This document shows, one piece after another, positions 1 through 8,369 of a stretch of DNA of 37,695 nucleotides (within the stretch, counting starts at the first letter, position 1; each line of letters starts with the position of its first letter). Under the pieces are notes generated by a model that saw only the letters and a program-made list of their open reading frames with translations, was not told the DNA's origin and searched no databases. The translations under genes were made by a program, and so were the position numbers. This stretch comes from Lujinxingia vulgaris (GTDB lineage: Bacteria; Myxococcota_A; Bradymonadia; Bradymonadales; Bradymonadaceae), in NCBI RefSeq assembly GCF_007997005.1, contig NZ_VOSL01000001.1, positions 1-37,695 on the forward strand. Reading direction: 5' to 3'.

Positions 1-14
1 CGGTGAAAACCGAC

Positions 15-2981
15 TTAAAAGACCAAAAGCATCGAGACGGGTTCGCTTTGCGCAGCCTCAACCTCCGGGATTTTGCCCCAGGGGCGGAGCTCCTCGGGCA
101 TCTCGAGGGGGATGTCGGGGAGGGTGCCGTCGCCGTAGAGGCCCTGGTAGGTGATGAAGCTGGTCATGACCTTGCGCACGTAGCCGCGGGCTTCCTGGTA
201 GGTGATGGACTCGACCCAGGCGTCGACTTCGCGGTCGCCGTAGCGATCCATCCAGGAGCGCAGGGGGGCGGGGCCGGCGTTGTAGCCGGCCAGGGCCAGG
301 GCGGGGCGGTCGTTGGCGTGGGCGATGTGGATGCGGATGTACATGGTGCCCAGGCGGACGTTGGTATCGGGGATGAGGATCTGGCGGTTGGAGACCGAGC
401 CCTCTTCGAGGAAGGTGCGCGAGGTGTAGCGGGCGGTTCCGGGCATCAGCTGCATCAGGCCCATGGCGCCGGCGTAGCTCTTGACGGTGGGGCGGAAGCC
501 GCTCTCCTGGCGGATAATGGCCTGCACCAGGAAGGGGGAGACGCCGTAGGCGTCGCCGTATTTGTGGGCGAGCTCCATGTAGTTGACGGGGAAGGCAAAG
601 CCCCAGTCGCGGATGTTGCGCAGGGAGGGGCCGCGCTCGTCGATCACCGACTTCATGATCCAGTGCGCCCAGTTGGGCTCGTCGACGGCAAGGTGCAGGC
701 CGGCGCGAAGTTGCACGGTGCCTTCGGGGATGGGGTGCACGGCCTGCTGGCGGCGAACTTCGGCCAGGGCATCTTTGTAGAGGGAGAGGCGCACAAGCTC
801 CGCGCCGACTTCCAGGCGTGGGTTATGGGGCAGGCGCAGGGTGGCGAAGTTGGCGATCTCTTCGGCGTTGAGGTTAATGGTGGGCAGGCGCACGTGGGCC
901 GGGAGCTCGTGCTGCTCCAGGCGCGCGACGGCCAGGCGGCCGTACCAGGTCAGGGGGCCGGAATCGATGGTGTTTTGGAGCCAGTGGCGGGCCTGGTCGG
1001 TGCGGCCGGCCTTGAGGTGATTGACGCCCAGCCAGTAGCGGGCTTTGAGGCCCAGGGTGAGCTCGGACTCGTCTTTGAGGTGGCCGTAGTGGTTGACCAG
1101 GTCGAGGAGCGGGGGGATGGCCGCGTCGTAATCTTCCTGGAGGTAGGCGCTCAGCGCGGTGCGCCAGAGGGCGTCGGGCACATGGCTGCTGAAGGGGTGC
1201 AGGCCCACCAGATCGAAGAAGTGGGCGCGGGCCTCGTCGTGTTTGTTCTTGAACTGGTAGAGGCGGCCGGCCTCATAGAGGGCTTCCGGGCAGAGGGCGT
1301 TGGTGGGGTACTCCTGGCAGAGGCGCTGGTAGAGGGCGATGGCCTCGCTGTCGCGGTCCATGCGGCGCAGCGCGCGTGCCCAGCCGAAGTAGAGGCGCGG
1401 GCGGATGGCCGGGTCGCGGACCAGGCGCTCGGCCTCGGCGAACTCTTCGAGGGCTTTCTCGCGCTTGCGGTCGCGCTCGTTTTCAAGGGCGTGGCGGTAG
1501 CGGGTCCAGCCGCGGATCTCCGAGCCGGCGACCCGTCGAAGTCGCGCGTTTTCGCGGGAGACCTGATGGGCGTGGCGGTAGCGCCCGCGGGCGATGAGCT
1601 CGCGCATGCGGTCGATGCGGTCGCCGAAGGGGATGGTGGCGTCGAGGCGCCGCATGGCGTCTTCGACATCGCCGACGATGCGGTCGCTGCTGCGCCAGGA
1701 GCGGGTCATGCGGTAGATGCCCAGCCAGACCTGGGCGGCCTCCAGGGGGCGCTCGGCGCGCTCGAGGATGCGGGCCTCGGCGCGGCGCACCTGGTACTGA
1801 TCCCAGGACTGCTTGAGCTCCTGACGGAGCTGGTAAAGATCGCGCAGCGCCTGGTCGACCTCGCCATCGCTGGCGCGTCGTTCGGCCTGGCGGATGTGCG
1901 ACGAGAGGGCCATGGCCTCGTCTTCGGCCGCTTGCTGACGGGAGTGGCCCAGCGCGCGGCGGGCGAGCTCGCCGACGGCGGTGGGCAGCTCGGCGAGCTG
2001 GCGCATGGTGGCCAGGCCTTGAGCGCGGGCGTGGGTGCACATCTGAATGCGGGCGAAAGCGTAGCGGACCGCCGGCTCACCGTCGACGTGCAGCTCGGGG
2101 GGCCCGAGGATGTCGGTGGCAAGGCTCAGGGCGTCGTCGCATTCGTCGTCGACGAGCAGCTGCATGGCCTGGGGCCAGCGTGGGTCGGGCACATAAGGGG
2201 TGAGCACGAGGTAGTCGCCCCCGCCGCCCAGCAGACGGCTGGAGACGGCCTGCAGGCTGCGCAGCGCGGCGGGTCTGGGCCAGGTGCCCTCGTCGTCGGT
2301 GATGCGGGCGAAGAAGTCGCGCAGGCGCGCGGTCTGGTTGGCGTCGAGGCCGACGTCGGGTTCGACCGGCGCTTCGGTGGCGGGCTCGTCGTTTACCGTG
2401 TCGGCTGCGGCCGGGGCCTGTGCGGCCAGTTCGGCGTCGAGGATGGCGTCTTCGATGAGGTCGGCGGGGACCTCCGCGTCGACGATCGCATCGGCTTCGG
2501 GGCTCTCTTCGGGCTCGTCGTAGGCGCCCGAGATGGCGGCGTCGTCGTCGGCGCTGTCGCCGAAGTCGTCCTGAGGATCGGGCTCGTCGAGGGGAGAGGG
2601 ATGGGCGGCCCGGGCCTCGGTGGAATCGAGCGCCGACGCGTCATCGGACGTGGGCGTGGGGGCGTCATCGGTGGCGCTGAGGCTGTCGTTGCTGTCGGTG
2701 GGTTCTGCTTTGTTTTCAACGAGTTGTCGCGGCGGTGTGGTGCCGGTTTCGACGCTCTCCGCGTCGGCATCATCGCCGTCATCGAGGGCCTGTTGCGCGC
2801 GTTTGAGGGCGCGCAGGGCGGCCTCCTGGCGCGCGTCGTCGCCGCTGTCTTCGGCCACCGCTTCGAGGGCGTCGGCGGCCGCAGCGTCGGGTGCCTCCTG
2901 AGCGGAGGCGACCGAGGAGACTCCCCACAATAGAGCGCTCATTAAAAGAGCGCGCGTCAACGTCGTGCGCAGATCGTTCAT
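15..2981 (-). CDS. Soluble lytic murein transglycosylase with TPR-like repeats (Slt70-like)
   Basis: Exported enzyme expected to cleave the MurNAc-GlcNAc bond of peptidoglycan in the periplasm, releasing 1,6-anhydro products. At 988 aa it is far longer than E. coli Slt70. Residues 1-27 form a signal peptide ending in ASA before QE. An Asp/Glu/Ala-rich low-complexity stretch fills roughly 28-230. Helical TPR-like repeats span about 250-780, with typical lengths of tetratricopeptide units (ALRRMDRDSEAIALYQRLC and similar). The C-terminal SLT domain (about 806-950) has the catalytic Glu826 in RQESGF, then GLMQLMPGTA, LAGYNAGP and an ITYQEARGYVRKV block, all hallmarks of family 1 transglycosylases. 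I chose ATG at 2981 rather than the upstream in-frame ATG at 3086 because only this start opens with a signal peptide. The gene is transcribed divergently from the radical SAM gene. Fold and activity are well supported; the acidic linker is an unusual addition. Confidence 0.93.
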   Translation of the reverse strand: MNDLRTTLTRALLMSALLWGVSSVASAQEAPDAAAADALEAVAEDSGDDARQEAALRALKRAQQALDDGDDADAESVETGTTPPRQLVENKAEPTDSNDSLSATDDAPTPTSDDASALDSTEARAAHPSPLDEPDPQDDFGDSADDDAAISGAYDEPEESPEADAIVDAEVPADLIEDAILDAELAAQAPAAADTVNDEPATEAPVEPDVGLDANQTARLRDFFARITDDEGTWPRPAALRSLQAVSSRLLGGGGDYLVLTPYVPDPRWPQAMQLLVDDECDDALSLATDILGPPELHVDGEPAVRYAFARIQMCTHARAQGLATMRQLAELPTAVGELARRALGHSRQQAAEDEAMALSSHIRQAERRASDGEVDQALRDLYQLRQELKQSWDQYQVRRAEARILERAERPLEAAQVWLGIYRMTRSWRSSDRIVGDVEDAMRRLDATIPFGDRIDRMRELIARGRYRHAHQVSRENARLRRVAGSEIRGWTRYRHALENERDRKREKALEEFAEAERLVRDPAIRPRLYFGWARALRRMDRDSEAIALYQRLCQEYPTNALCPEALYEAGRLYQFKNKHDEARAHFFDLVGLHPFSSHVPDALWRTALSAYLQEDYDAAIPPLLDLVNHYGHLKDESELTLGLKARYWLGVNHLKAGRTDQARHWLQNTIDSGPLTWYGRLAVARLEQHELPAHVRLPTINLNAEEIANFATLRLPHNPRLEVGAELVRLSLYKDALAEVRRQQAVHPIPEGTVQLRAGLHLAVDEPNWAHWIMKSVIDERGPSLRNIRDWGFAFPVNYMELAHKYGDAYGVSPFLVQAIIRQESGFRPTVKSYAGAMGLMQLMPGTARYTSRTFLEEGSVSNRQILIPDTNVRLGTMYIRIHIAHANDRPALALAGYNAGPAPLRSWMDRYGDREVDAWVESITYQEARGYVRKVMTSFITYQGLYGDGTLPDIPLEMPEELRPWGKIPEVEAAQSEPVSMLLVF

Positions 2982-3369
2982 GATCGTCGTTACCCTGTGC
3001 CAGGTTCTTCCGCCAGGTACCCCGCGCGTCCCTGCCCGGTTGGCGAGGTTGTCGAGGGCAGCGCTCTCGGCTAGCAGCCGGGCCAATACCCTGTCAAATC
3101 GCCGGATTCAAAGTGGCACCGTGCCCGCGATGGCAGGCCTGCGGCCCCCTCAGTATAGAGTTCCCCTTCTTCTGCACCAAGAAAATTACCCGGGCGGCCT
3201 TGCGCGCGGCCTGCCAGGCGTTCACCTTTGCGAAGCCGACGCCGCGTTGCCGGGTAGGTTTCAGTAAGTTTGGAACAGCCCGGGTGAAGGCAACGTTTTT
3301 CCTGGCGCGAGCGCCTCTGCCGTTCGCTGGTATGTGTCGCCGACGTCTTCTTGAATGAAGGGCAACCTG
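2982..3369. other. Divergent intergenic spacer, presumed promoters
   Basis: This 388-bp gap separates the start of the lytic transglycosylase from the start of the radical SAM gene, so both promoters should lie here. I see no convincing -35/-10 pair, terminator or repeat. ORFs crossing it have no family resemblance. Confidence 0.5.
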
Positions 3370-4269
3370 ATGATCGACTTGAACCTGGCCATCGACCGAC
3401 CGCCGGAGGGGCCCGCCCCTGAGCTGGAGCTTCGCCACCTCGATACGCTCTGGCTGCAGGTCACCGGCACGCTGTGCAACCTGGCCTGCCGGCATTGTTT
3501 TATCTCCTGTGGACCCAAAAACGAGAGCCACCCCTTTATGGAGCTTGAGGAGGTGCGCCGCGCGGTGGAGACGGCGGCGGCGATGGGGGTCAAGGAGTTT
3601 TACTTCACCGGCGGGGAGCCTTTTATGCACCCGCAGATCCGCGAGATGATCGCGCTGACCCTGGAGCACGGGCCGCTCAGCATTCTCACCAACGGGGTGC
3701 TCATCGACGAGGAGCTGGCCGCCTGGCTGGCCGAGACCTTTCATAACGCGCGCTATAACTTCGATGTGCGGGTCTCGCTCGACGGGACGACGCCCGAGGA
3801 GAACGACGCGATCCGCGGGCGGCACACCTTTGAGAAGATCTTAGGCGGGGCCGTGCGTTTGCATGAGGCCGGGCTCAACCCGGTGTTTACGGTGACCACC
3901 TGCCATGCCGAGCTCGCCGAGAGCGCCGGCCGCCAGCGCTTCTTTGACCTGCTGGCCGAGCGGGGCATCACCCGACCCCGGCTCAAATTTCTGGCGCCCT
4001 TTAAGATCGGGCGCGAGGAGCGGCGAGGCGGGGCGTATGAGGATTTCGAGCGCCTGAGCGAGGGGATGCTCGATGAGGAGGCGCGGGCGAGCCTGCAATG
4101 CTCGAGTTGTCGGATGGTGACGGCCAAAGGGGTCTACCCCTGCCCGATCCTCATTGAGGAGGAGGGCGCGCGCATGGGCGACACCCTCGACGATGCGATG
4201 GGGCCGATCAAGCTCGACCACCCGGCCTGCTACACCTGTTTTGTGGAGGGCGTGACGTGTCGGACGTGA
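3370..4269 (+). CDS. Radical SAM protein with C-terminal SPASM-like cysteine cluster
   Basis: A 299-aa radical SAM enzyme. The cluster motif CNLACRHC (Cys36, Cys40, Cys43) gives the CX3CX2C spacing that binds the 4Fe-4S used to cleave S-adenosylmethionine. It is followed by the GGEP SAM-binding motif (81-84) and TIM-barrel-like strands (ILTNGVL, VRVSLDG). The last 55 residues hold CSSC, YPCP, CYTC and a final VTC, a six-Cys arrangement like SPASM/twitch domains that bind auxiliary Fe-S clusters, as in peptide- and protein-modifying maturases. ATG 3370 is preferred because GAAGGG (3357-3362) sits 7 nt upstream; the earlier in-frame ATG at 3355 lacks a Shine-Dalgarno. The next gene starts inside this one, so the two are probably translated together. 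The substrate is unknown; no short precursor peptide gene is visible nearby. Confidence 0.88.
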   Translation: MIDLNLAIDRPPEGPAPELELRHLDTLWLQVTGTLCNLACRHCFISCGPKNESHPFMELEEVRRAVETAAAMGVKEFYFTGGEPFMHPQIREMIALTLEHGPLSILTNGVLIDEELAAWLAETFHNARYNFDVRVSLDGTTPEENDAIRGRHTFEKILGGAVRLHEAGLNPVFTVTTCHAELAESAGRQRFFDLLAERGITRPRLKFLAPFKIGREERRGGAYEDFERLSEGMLDEEARASLQCSSCRMVTAKGVYPCPILIEEEGARMGDTLDDAMGPIKLDHPACYTCFVEGVTCRT

Positions 4270-5051
4270 GGCGATTTGCGGTGTTTGGCGGGGTTTATAA
4301 TAACTTCTTGAGCCTGGAGGCCACACTGAACGATGCGCGGGCGCTGGGCTGTGAGGCGATCTATTGCCTGGGGGATATGGGCGGGTTTGGGCCGCAGCCC
4401 GACCGGGTGTTTCCGCTATTGCGCGACGTGCCGGATCTTTTTGTGATGCAGGGCAACTACGATCACTCCATTGGCAACCGCCTGGAGGATTGCGCCTGCG
4501 GCTACACCGATCCGCGCGACAACTATTATGCGCAGATCAGCTACGACTACACCCTGGCCAACACGGCGGACGCGCATAAGGACTGGCTGCGCGATTTGCC
4601 CACCGAGTTTCGCCATACCTGGGCGGGGCAGCGCGTGCTGATGGCGCACGGCTCGCCCCGGCAGGTCAACGAGTTTTTATGGGAGTCGATGTGCCCGGAC
4701 GCGTTTCTGGAGCACCTGCTCAAGAGCTACGAGGCCGACGTGCTCTTTGTGACGCATACCGGCATTCCCTGGAAGCGGGAGCTTGAGGGGGGGCGCCAGG
4801 TGATCAACGTGGGGGCGATCGGGCGGCCGGCCAATAACGGGCGCACAAGCGTGGACTACGCGCTGGTGGAGGTCGACGCTCAGGGGGTGCGCGTCGACTT
4901 TCGGGAGGTCGAATACGACCACGAGGCCCTGGCCGCGCTGATGCGCGAGGAGGAGCTTCCGGAGCCCTTTGTGGAGACGATCCTCACCGGGTGGTGGACG
5001 ACCTGCCTGGAGGTGATGCCCGCCCGGGAGCGCGCTGCGGGTGTGTATTAA
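4257..5051 (+). CDS. Metallophosphoesterase-fold protein with a half-degenerate metal site
   Basis: A 264-aa protein of the calcineurin-like metallophosphoesterase superfamily (YfcE/MJ0936-type size). Motif II LGDMGGFGP, motif III GNYDHS and motif IV MAHGSP are clear. Motif I, normally DxHGN, reads GVYNN, and the GHTH of motif V reads THTG. The ligands unique to metal site 1 are therefore missing, while those of site 2 (Asp of GD, Asn of GN, His of HG, first His of motif V) remain. A Cys pair (DCACGYTDPRDN) follows motif III. GTG at 4257 is chosen because GGAGGG (4245-4250) lies 6 nt upstream; this overlaps the radical SAM gene by 13 bp. A second GTG at 4266 would give a 4-nt overlap but is too far from that site. 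The pairing suggests a shared pathway or complex. The reaction is unknown and may not be phosphoester hydrolysis. Confidence 0.85.
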   Translation: MSDVRRFAVFGGVYNNFLSLEATLNDARALGCEAIYCLGDMGGFGPQPDRVFPLLRDVPDLFVMQGNYDHSIGNRLEDCACGYTDPRDNYYAQISYDYTLANTADAHKDWLRDLPTEFRHTWAGQRVLMAHGSPRQVNEFLWESMCPDAFLEHLLKSYEADVLFVTHTGIPWKRELEGGRQVINVGAIGRPANNGRTSVDYALVEVDAQGVRVDFREVEYDHEALAALMREEELPEPFVETILTGWWTTCLEVMPARERAAGVY

Positions 5052-5110
5052 CTCGTTGATTTTGCAGGTCTTTTTGAGGGTGTTGTCGCGCGCGTTTTCG
5101 GGCCGACTTC

Positions 5111-5959
5111 TCAGTTGGACTGACGGAAGAAGAGCTTGATGCGGGAGCCTTCGCGCACGCGGACGACTTTCTTCTCGCTGACTTCGCCGTCTTCGTAGCG
5201 GACCTGGACCTCGTGGCGGCCGGCCTCAACGTCGACGGTGCCGGGGGTCTGCTGGCCGCGGTCGGAGCCGTTGACGAGCACGGCGCCGCGGGGGCGCGAG
5301 TAGACGGTGATGCGGCCCTGGCCGTCTTCGGCTTCGGGCTCTTCGGGTTTTTCTTGAGGCTTGGGAGGCGCGGCGGCGCTGTTGGAGGCGACCGGGGCGC
5401 CGTTGTAGTTGGTCAGCTCGACCATCAGCATGCGCGCTTCGTTGGGACGAAGGGCGATCTCGTAGACGCGCTGGTTGCCGCTGTAGTCGACGACCACGCG
5501 GTGGGGTCCACCGGCGGGCAGGACCATGCCCGGGTTTTCTCCGTCTTCGGAGTAGGCCGGGTAGGGCAGGCCGTTGACGGTGACCTGGGCCTTGGAGAAG
5601 TCGGTGATGACGGTGAGGTGGGCCGGGCGCAGGCGGCGTTGCTGCTGGCCGACCTCCAGGGGCGCGGGCGCCTCGGCGGGTCGCTCCTCGGCGATGGGGG
5701 TGAGGACGTCCCAGTCGTCGGGGTTGAAGTCTTCAGGAAGGTCGGTCTGCGCGATGGGTTCGGGACGCTCGGAGGTCTCCGCCGGAGTGTCAGGAGTGGG
5801 CTCGGCTTGGAAGGCGACAAACGCACTCTCCTGCTCGCTCTGCGCCAGGGGTTTGAGGTGCTCGCGCTCGCTGAGCAGCAGGGCGGCGGCCGCAAAGAGG
5901 CTCAGCGCGATAAGCGCGGAGAGGGCGTAGACGATCTTCTGGGAGTGCGCAGGGCGCAT
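5111..5959 (-). CDS. Membrane-anchored PEGA-domain protein
   Basis: A 282-aa protein with a short basic N-terminus, one transmembrane segment (about residues 10-31, IVYALSALIALSLFAAAALLL) and an exported remainder. An acidic, proline-rich linker follows. A first beta-rich module (about 110-190, LTVITDFSKAQVTVNGLPYP onward) and a C-terminal PEGA domain (about 210-280) both show the PEGA style: a short strand, SRPRGAVLVNGSDRG, then an AGRHEVQVRYEDG turn. PEGA domains are small surface beta-sandwiches, often attached to kinases or envelope proteins, with no catalytic role. ATG 5959 is preferred over ATG 5995 because AAGG lies 8 nt upstream and the protein then begins right before its membrane anchor. 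It converges on the metallophosphoesterase gene with a 59-bp gap in which I see no clear terminator. Confidence 0.8.
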   Translation of the reverse strand: MRPAHSQKIVYALSALIALSLFAAAALLLSEREHLKPLAQSEQESAFVAFQAEPTPDTPAETSERPEPIAQTDLPEDFNPDDWDVLTPIAEERPAEAPAPLEVGQQQRRLRPAHLTVITDFSKAQVTVNGLPYPAYSEDGENPGMVLPAGGPHRVVVDYSGNQRVYEIALRPNEARMLMVELTNYNGAPVASNSAAAPPKPQEKPEEPEAEDGQGRITVYSRPRGAVLVNGSDRGQQTPGTVDVEAGRHEVQVRYEDGEVSEKKVVRVREGSRIKLFFRQSN

Positions 5960-6148
5960 GCCATCAACCTTAGATAATTCGAAGTAAGACCCCATCAGGG
6001 CCGGGACCAGCGGTTCTACGTGGTGGTACTGCGGTGCTCAAGATGCTGTCAACGTCGGCGCCTTAGGTGACGCGTCGGATGCGCGGGGCTTGTGCGGGCG
6101 CATCGGAGCAACAGCACGTAGGATTGGACCTATTTCGACGTTGAGAAT

Positions 6149-7666
6149 TCACGCCGGGCTGAAGAAGTCGAGCATGCGTCGGGTGCGCGAGGCTTTGCGG
6201 GCGCGCTCGTGGGCCCATTCGCGCAGCGCTTTGATGCTCTCTTCGTAGGTGCGGTAGAGCGGCACGGTGTCGCGGGCGGCATAGACGAGGTCGTCGCGGT
6301 CGATGTCGCGGCCGTCGGCAAAGGCCGCGTACATGGCGCTGATGACGACCTGCTCAAGCTCCGCGCCGGAGAAGTGTTCGCAGATCTCGGCGAGCTCGGC
6401 GATGGTCTCGGGCTCGACGGCGCGCTGGCGGCGTGCGAGGTGGATGCTTAAGATCTCCTGGCGCTCGTGGGGCTGGGGAAGATCGACGAAGAAGATCTCG
6501 TCAAAACGGCCCTTGCGCAGCATTTCGGCCGGGAGGCTCTCGACGCTGTTGGCGGTGGCGACCACAAAGACCGGGGTCTGGCGCTCCTGCTGCCAGGTGA
6601 GCAGGGTGCCGAGCACGCGGCTGGCGCGGCCGTCGTCGCCGGAGCCCTGCGCGAAGCCTTTTTCGATCTCGTCGATCCACAAGACGCAGGGGGCCAGGGC
6701 GTCGCAGGTCTTGAGCGCGGAGCGCAGGGACTCTTCGGGGGAGCGGCGCCCGTCGAAGACGCGGCCCATGTCGAGGCGCAAGAGGGGAAGACCCCAGTGG
6801 CGGCCGATGACGCGGGCGGTGAGGCTTTTGCCGCAGCCCTGCACGCCGAGCAGCAAGAGACCTTTGGGGGCGGGTAGGCCAAAGGCGCGGGCTTCCTCGC
6901 CAAAGGCCGCGCGGCGCTCCACCAGCCAGTCTTTGAGGGCGTCGAGGCCGCCGACGTTGTCGAGGCCGGCGTCCAGGGGGTGAAACTCCAGGACTTCGCT
7001 GCGGCCCACCAGGCGGCGTTTCTCTTCGAGGATGGCGTCTTCGAGGTTGAGCTCCTGGCCGGCCTGGCGAGCGTCGAGAAGTTGTTGGCGCACACGGTGA
7101 AAGGCGCGGTGCGCCTCCCGTTGGGTCAGGCCGAGAGCGCCGGCGGTGAGCGCGCCCACGTCGAGGTCGGGAAAGTGCTCGGGGGGGAAGACCGCCAGAA
7201 GTTGTTTTTTGATGCCCTCGCGGTCGGGCAGAGGCAGCGAGAGGGGGGTGAGATCTTTCTGGAATTCGGGGTGATCGATGGGGTCGGGGCCCACAAAGAT
7301 CAGCGTTTTGCCCTGGCGGGCGCAGGCGCGCTCGGTCTCGCGGAGGAGGCGGCGCAGGTGCGGGGCGTCGAGCAGGCGTGTGGCGTCGAGGAAGATAAAG
7401 ACGCCCCGCTCGGCGCTCTGCTGCACGTGGCGCAGGGCGTCGGCCAGGCTTGCGGACTCGCCGCTATCAGCGAGGCTTTGGAAACCGCCGGTGATCGACC
7501 AGGTGTGAATCGGACGCTGGTCGCGGGCGGCCAGGCGGCCGATCAGATCGAGGGCGCGCTCCTCCTCGTGGGTCTCCAGGTGGATCAGAGCGTAGGGCGC
7601 GCGCAGAAGAGCCCCCAGCTCGCGCATAAAGCGCAGGTGGGGGCTCAGAGAAGAGGTCGTGCTCAT
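6149..7666 (-). CDS. AAA+ ATPase, Ycf46-like
   Basis: A 505-aa ATPase. The N-terminal half (1-220) is the RecA-like region typical of Ycf46 proteins (HLETHEEERALDLIGRLAARD). The AAA+ core spans about 225-470: Walker A GVQGCGKS (274-281), Walker B VLWIDE (328-333), sensor 1 TAN (371-373), a second-region-of-homology RKGRFDEIFFVDLP (384-397) and sensor 2 FSGAEL (432-437). The consecutive PKGLLLLGVQGCGKSLTAR and SRVLGTLLTWQQE blocks match the Ycf46 family of cyanobacteria and plastids. Ycf46 has been linked to photosynthetic or carbon regulation in cyanobacteria; in a heterotroph the role is open, probably remodelling of an unknown partner. It lies 36 bp downstream of the 178-aa unknown on the same strand and may share its transcript. 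Confidence 0.9.
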   Translation of the reverse strand: MSTTSSLSPHLRFMRELGALLRAPYALIHLETHEEERALDLIGRLAARDQRPIHTWSITGGFQSLADSGESASLADALRHVQQSAERGVFIFLDATRLLDAPHLRRLLRETERACARQGKTLIFVGPDPIDHPEFQKDLTPLSLPLPDREGIKKQLLAVFPPEHFPDLDVGALTAGALGLTQREAHRAFHRVRQQLLDARQAGQELNLEDAILEEKRRLVGRSEVLEFHPLDAGLDNVGGLDALKDWLVERRAAFGEEARAFGLPAPKGLLLLGVQGCGKSLTARVIGRHWGLPLLRLDMGRVFDGRRSPEESLRSALKTCDALAPCVLWIDEIEKGFAQGSGDDGRASRVLGTLLTWQQERQTPVFVVATANSVESLPAEMLRKGRFDEIFFVDLPQPHERQEILSIHLARRQRAVEPETIAELAEICEHFSGAELEQVVISAMYAAFADGRDIDRDDLVYAARDTVPLYRTYEESIKALREWAHERARKASRTRRMLDFFSPA

Positions 7667-7702
7667 GGTTCGGGCCGAGGAGGCCGGGCGAAGTTGTGAG
7701 GA

Positions 7703-8239
7703 TCAGCGCCCGTAGTAGTCGACGACCTGGAAGCCTTCGGCGGCCACGTCGCGCTCTTTGATGGAGCGGTAATGATCGCGCAGGCCCTGATAATGGTCCA
7801 GAAAATCGCCTTCTTCGTAGGCGGCGTTGACCACGATCTTGGCGGAGAGACCGCGCCCGCGGGGCTGGACGGTGATGATGCCTACGCCGCGCTCGCCAGC
7901 GGTTTTGAGCAAAATATCGTTGTACTCGGCCTCGCCCTCGCGAAGCGCCTCTAAAGGCAGGGCCAGCCAGCGGTAGTTGGCGGTGGCGCGGCTCATGGCG
8001 TGCAGCCCGGTGCGCACGTCGAAGAGGCAGTCGTCGTAGGAGGATGCCAGCTTGATGGCGTGAAGCTTTTGCACCGAACCGGCCACGTAGACCACATCGA
8101 CCGGGACGCTGCGGGGGCCTTCGTCGCTCAGTTTGGGATCGTCATTGAAGAGGTCGAAGGTTGAGGGGAACTCGCGCTCAAAGAGGCGCTCGATCGGTTC
8201 CACCATCTCGTCGGTGCTAAAGTCGTAGAGGTCTGTCAT
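7703..8239 (-). CDS. Conserved hypothetical protein, possible partner of the AAA+ ATPase
   Basis: A 178-aa soluble protein with no signal peptide or membrane segment; I do not recognise its family with confidence. The N-terminus is acidic. The middle has alternating strands and helices (VDVVYVAGSVQKLHAIKLA, then ATANYRWLALPLEAL, then GVGIITVQPRG). A strand carrying Asp, a strand ending in IKLA and a later hydrophobic strand faintly recall PD-(D/E)XK nuclease-like folds, but the catalytic pattern is not convincing. AGGTAGGT immediately upstream of ATG 8239 may act as ribosome binding site. The gene precedes the Ycf46-like ATPase on the same strand with a 36-bp gap, so a functional link is plausible. 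Confidence 0.7.
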   Translation of the reverse strand: MTDLYDFSTDEMVEPIERLFEREFPSTFDLFNDDPKLSDEGPRSVPVDVVYVAGSVQKLHAIKLASSYDDCLFDVRTGLHAMSRATANYRWLALPLEALREGEAEYNDILLKTAGERGVGIITVQPRGRGLSAKIVVNAAYEEGDFLDHYQGLRDHYRSIKERDVAAEGFQVVDYYGR

Positions 8240-8369
8240 ACCTACCTGTGGGGAAAGAAGTTTACGAAGTCTCGCTGTCGAACCCCCTCCCCCCGGTTGA
8301 GTGCAGCGATGCGGTTGACTGCCAGAATGCGACGATCCTCAAACAAGCAGACACCATACGACGCCGGCG

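Noticed and set aside
3-2933. Long plus-strand ORF (976 aa) opposite the lytic transglycosylase
   Set aside because: Its translation is Gly/Ala/Val-rich with no domain, while the other strand encodes a clear SLT domain and TPR-like repeats. Antisense frames stay open in high-GC DNA.
3108-3130. Sigma-54-like promoter (TGGCAC) upstream of the radical SAM gene
   Set aside because: TGGCAC is present but the required TTGC element at the right distance is missing.
7703-8239. PD-(D/E)XK nuclease-like domain in the 178-aa unknown
   Set aside because: Strand order is suggestive, but the acidic and Lys residues do not form a clear catalytic motif.
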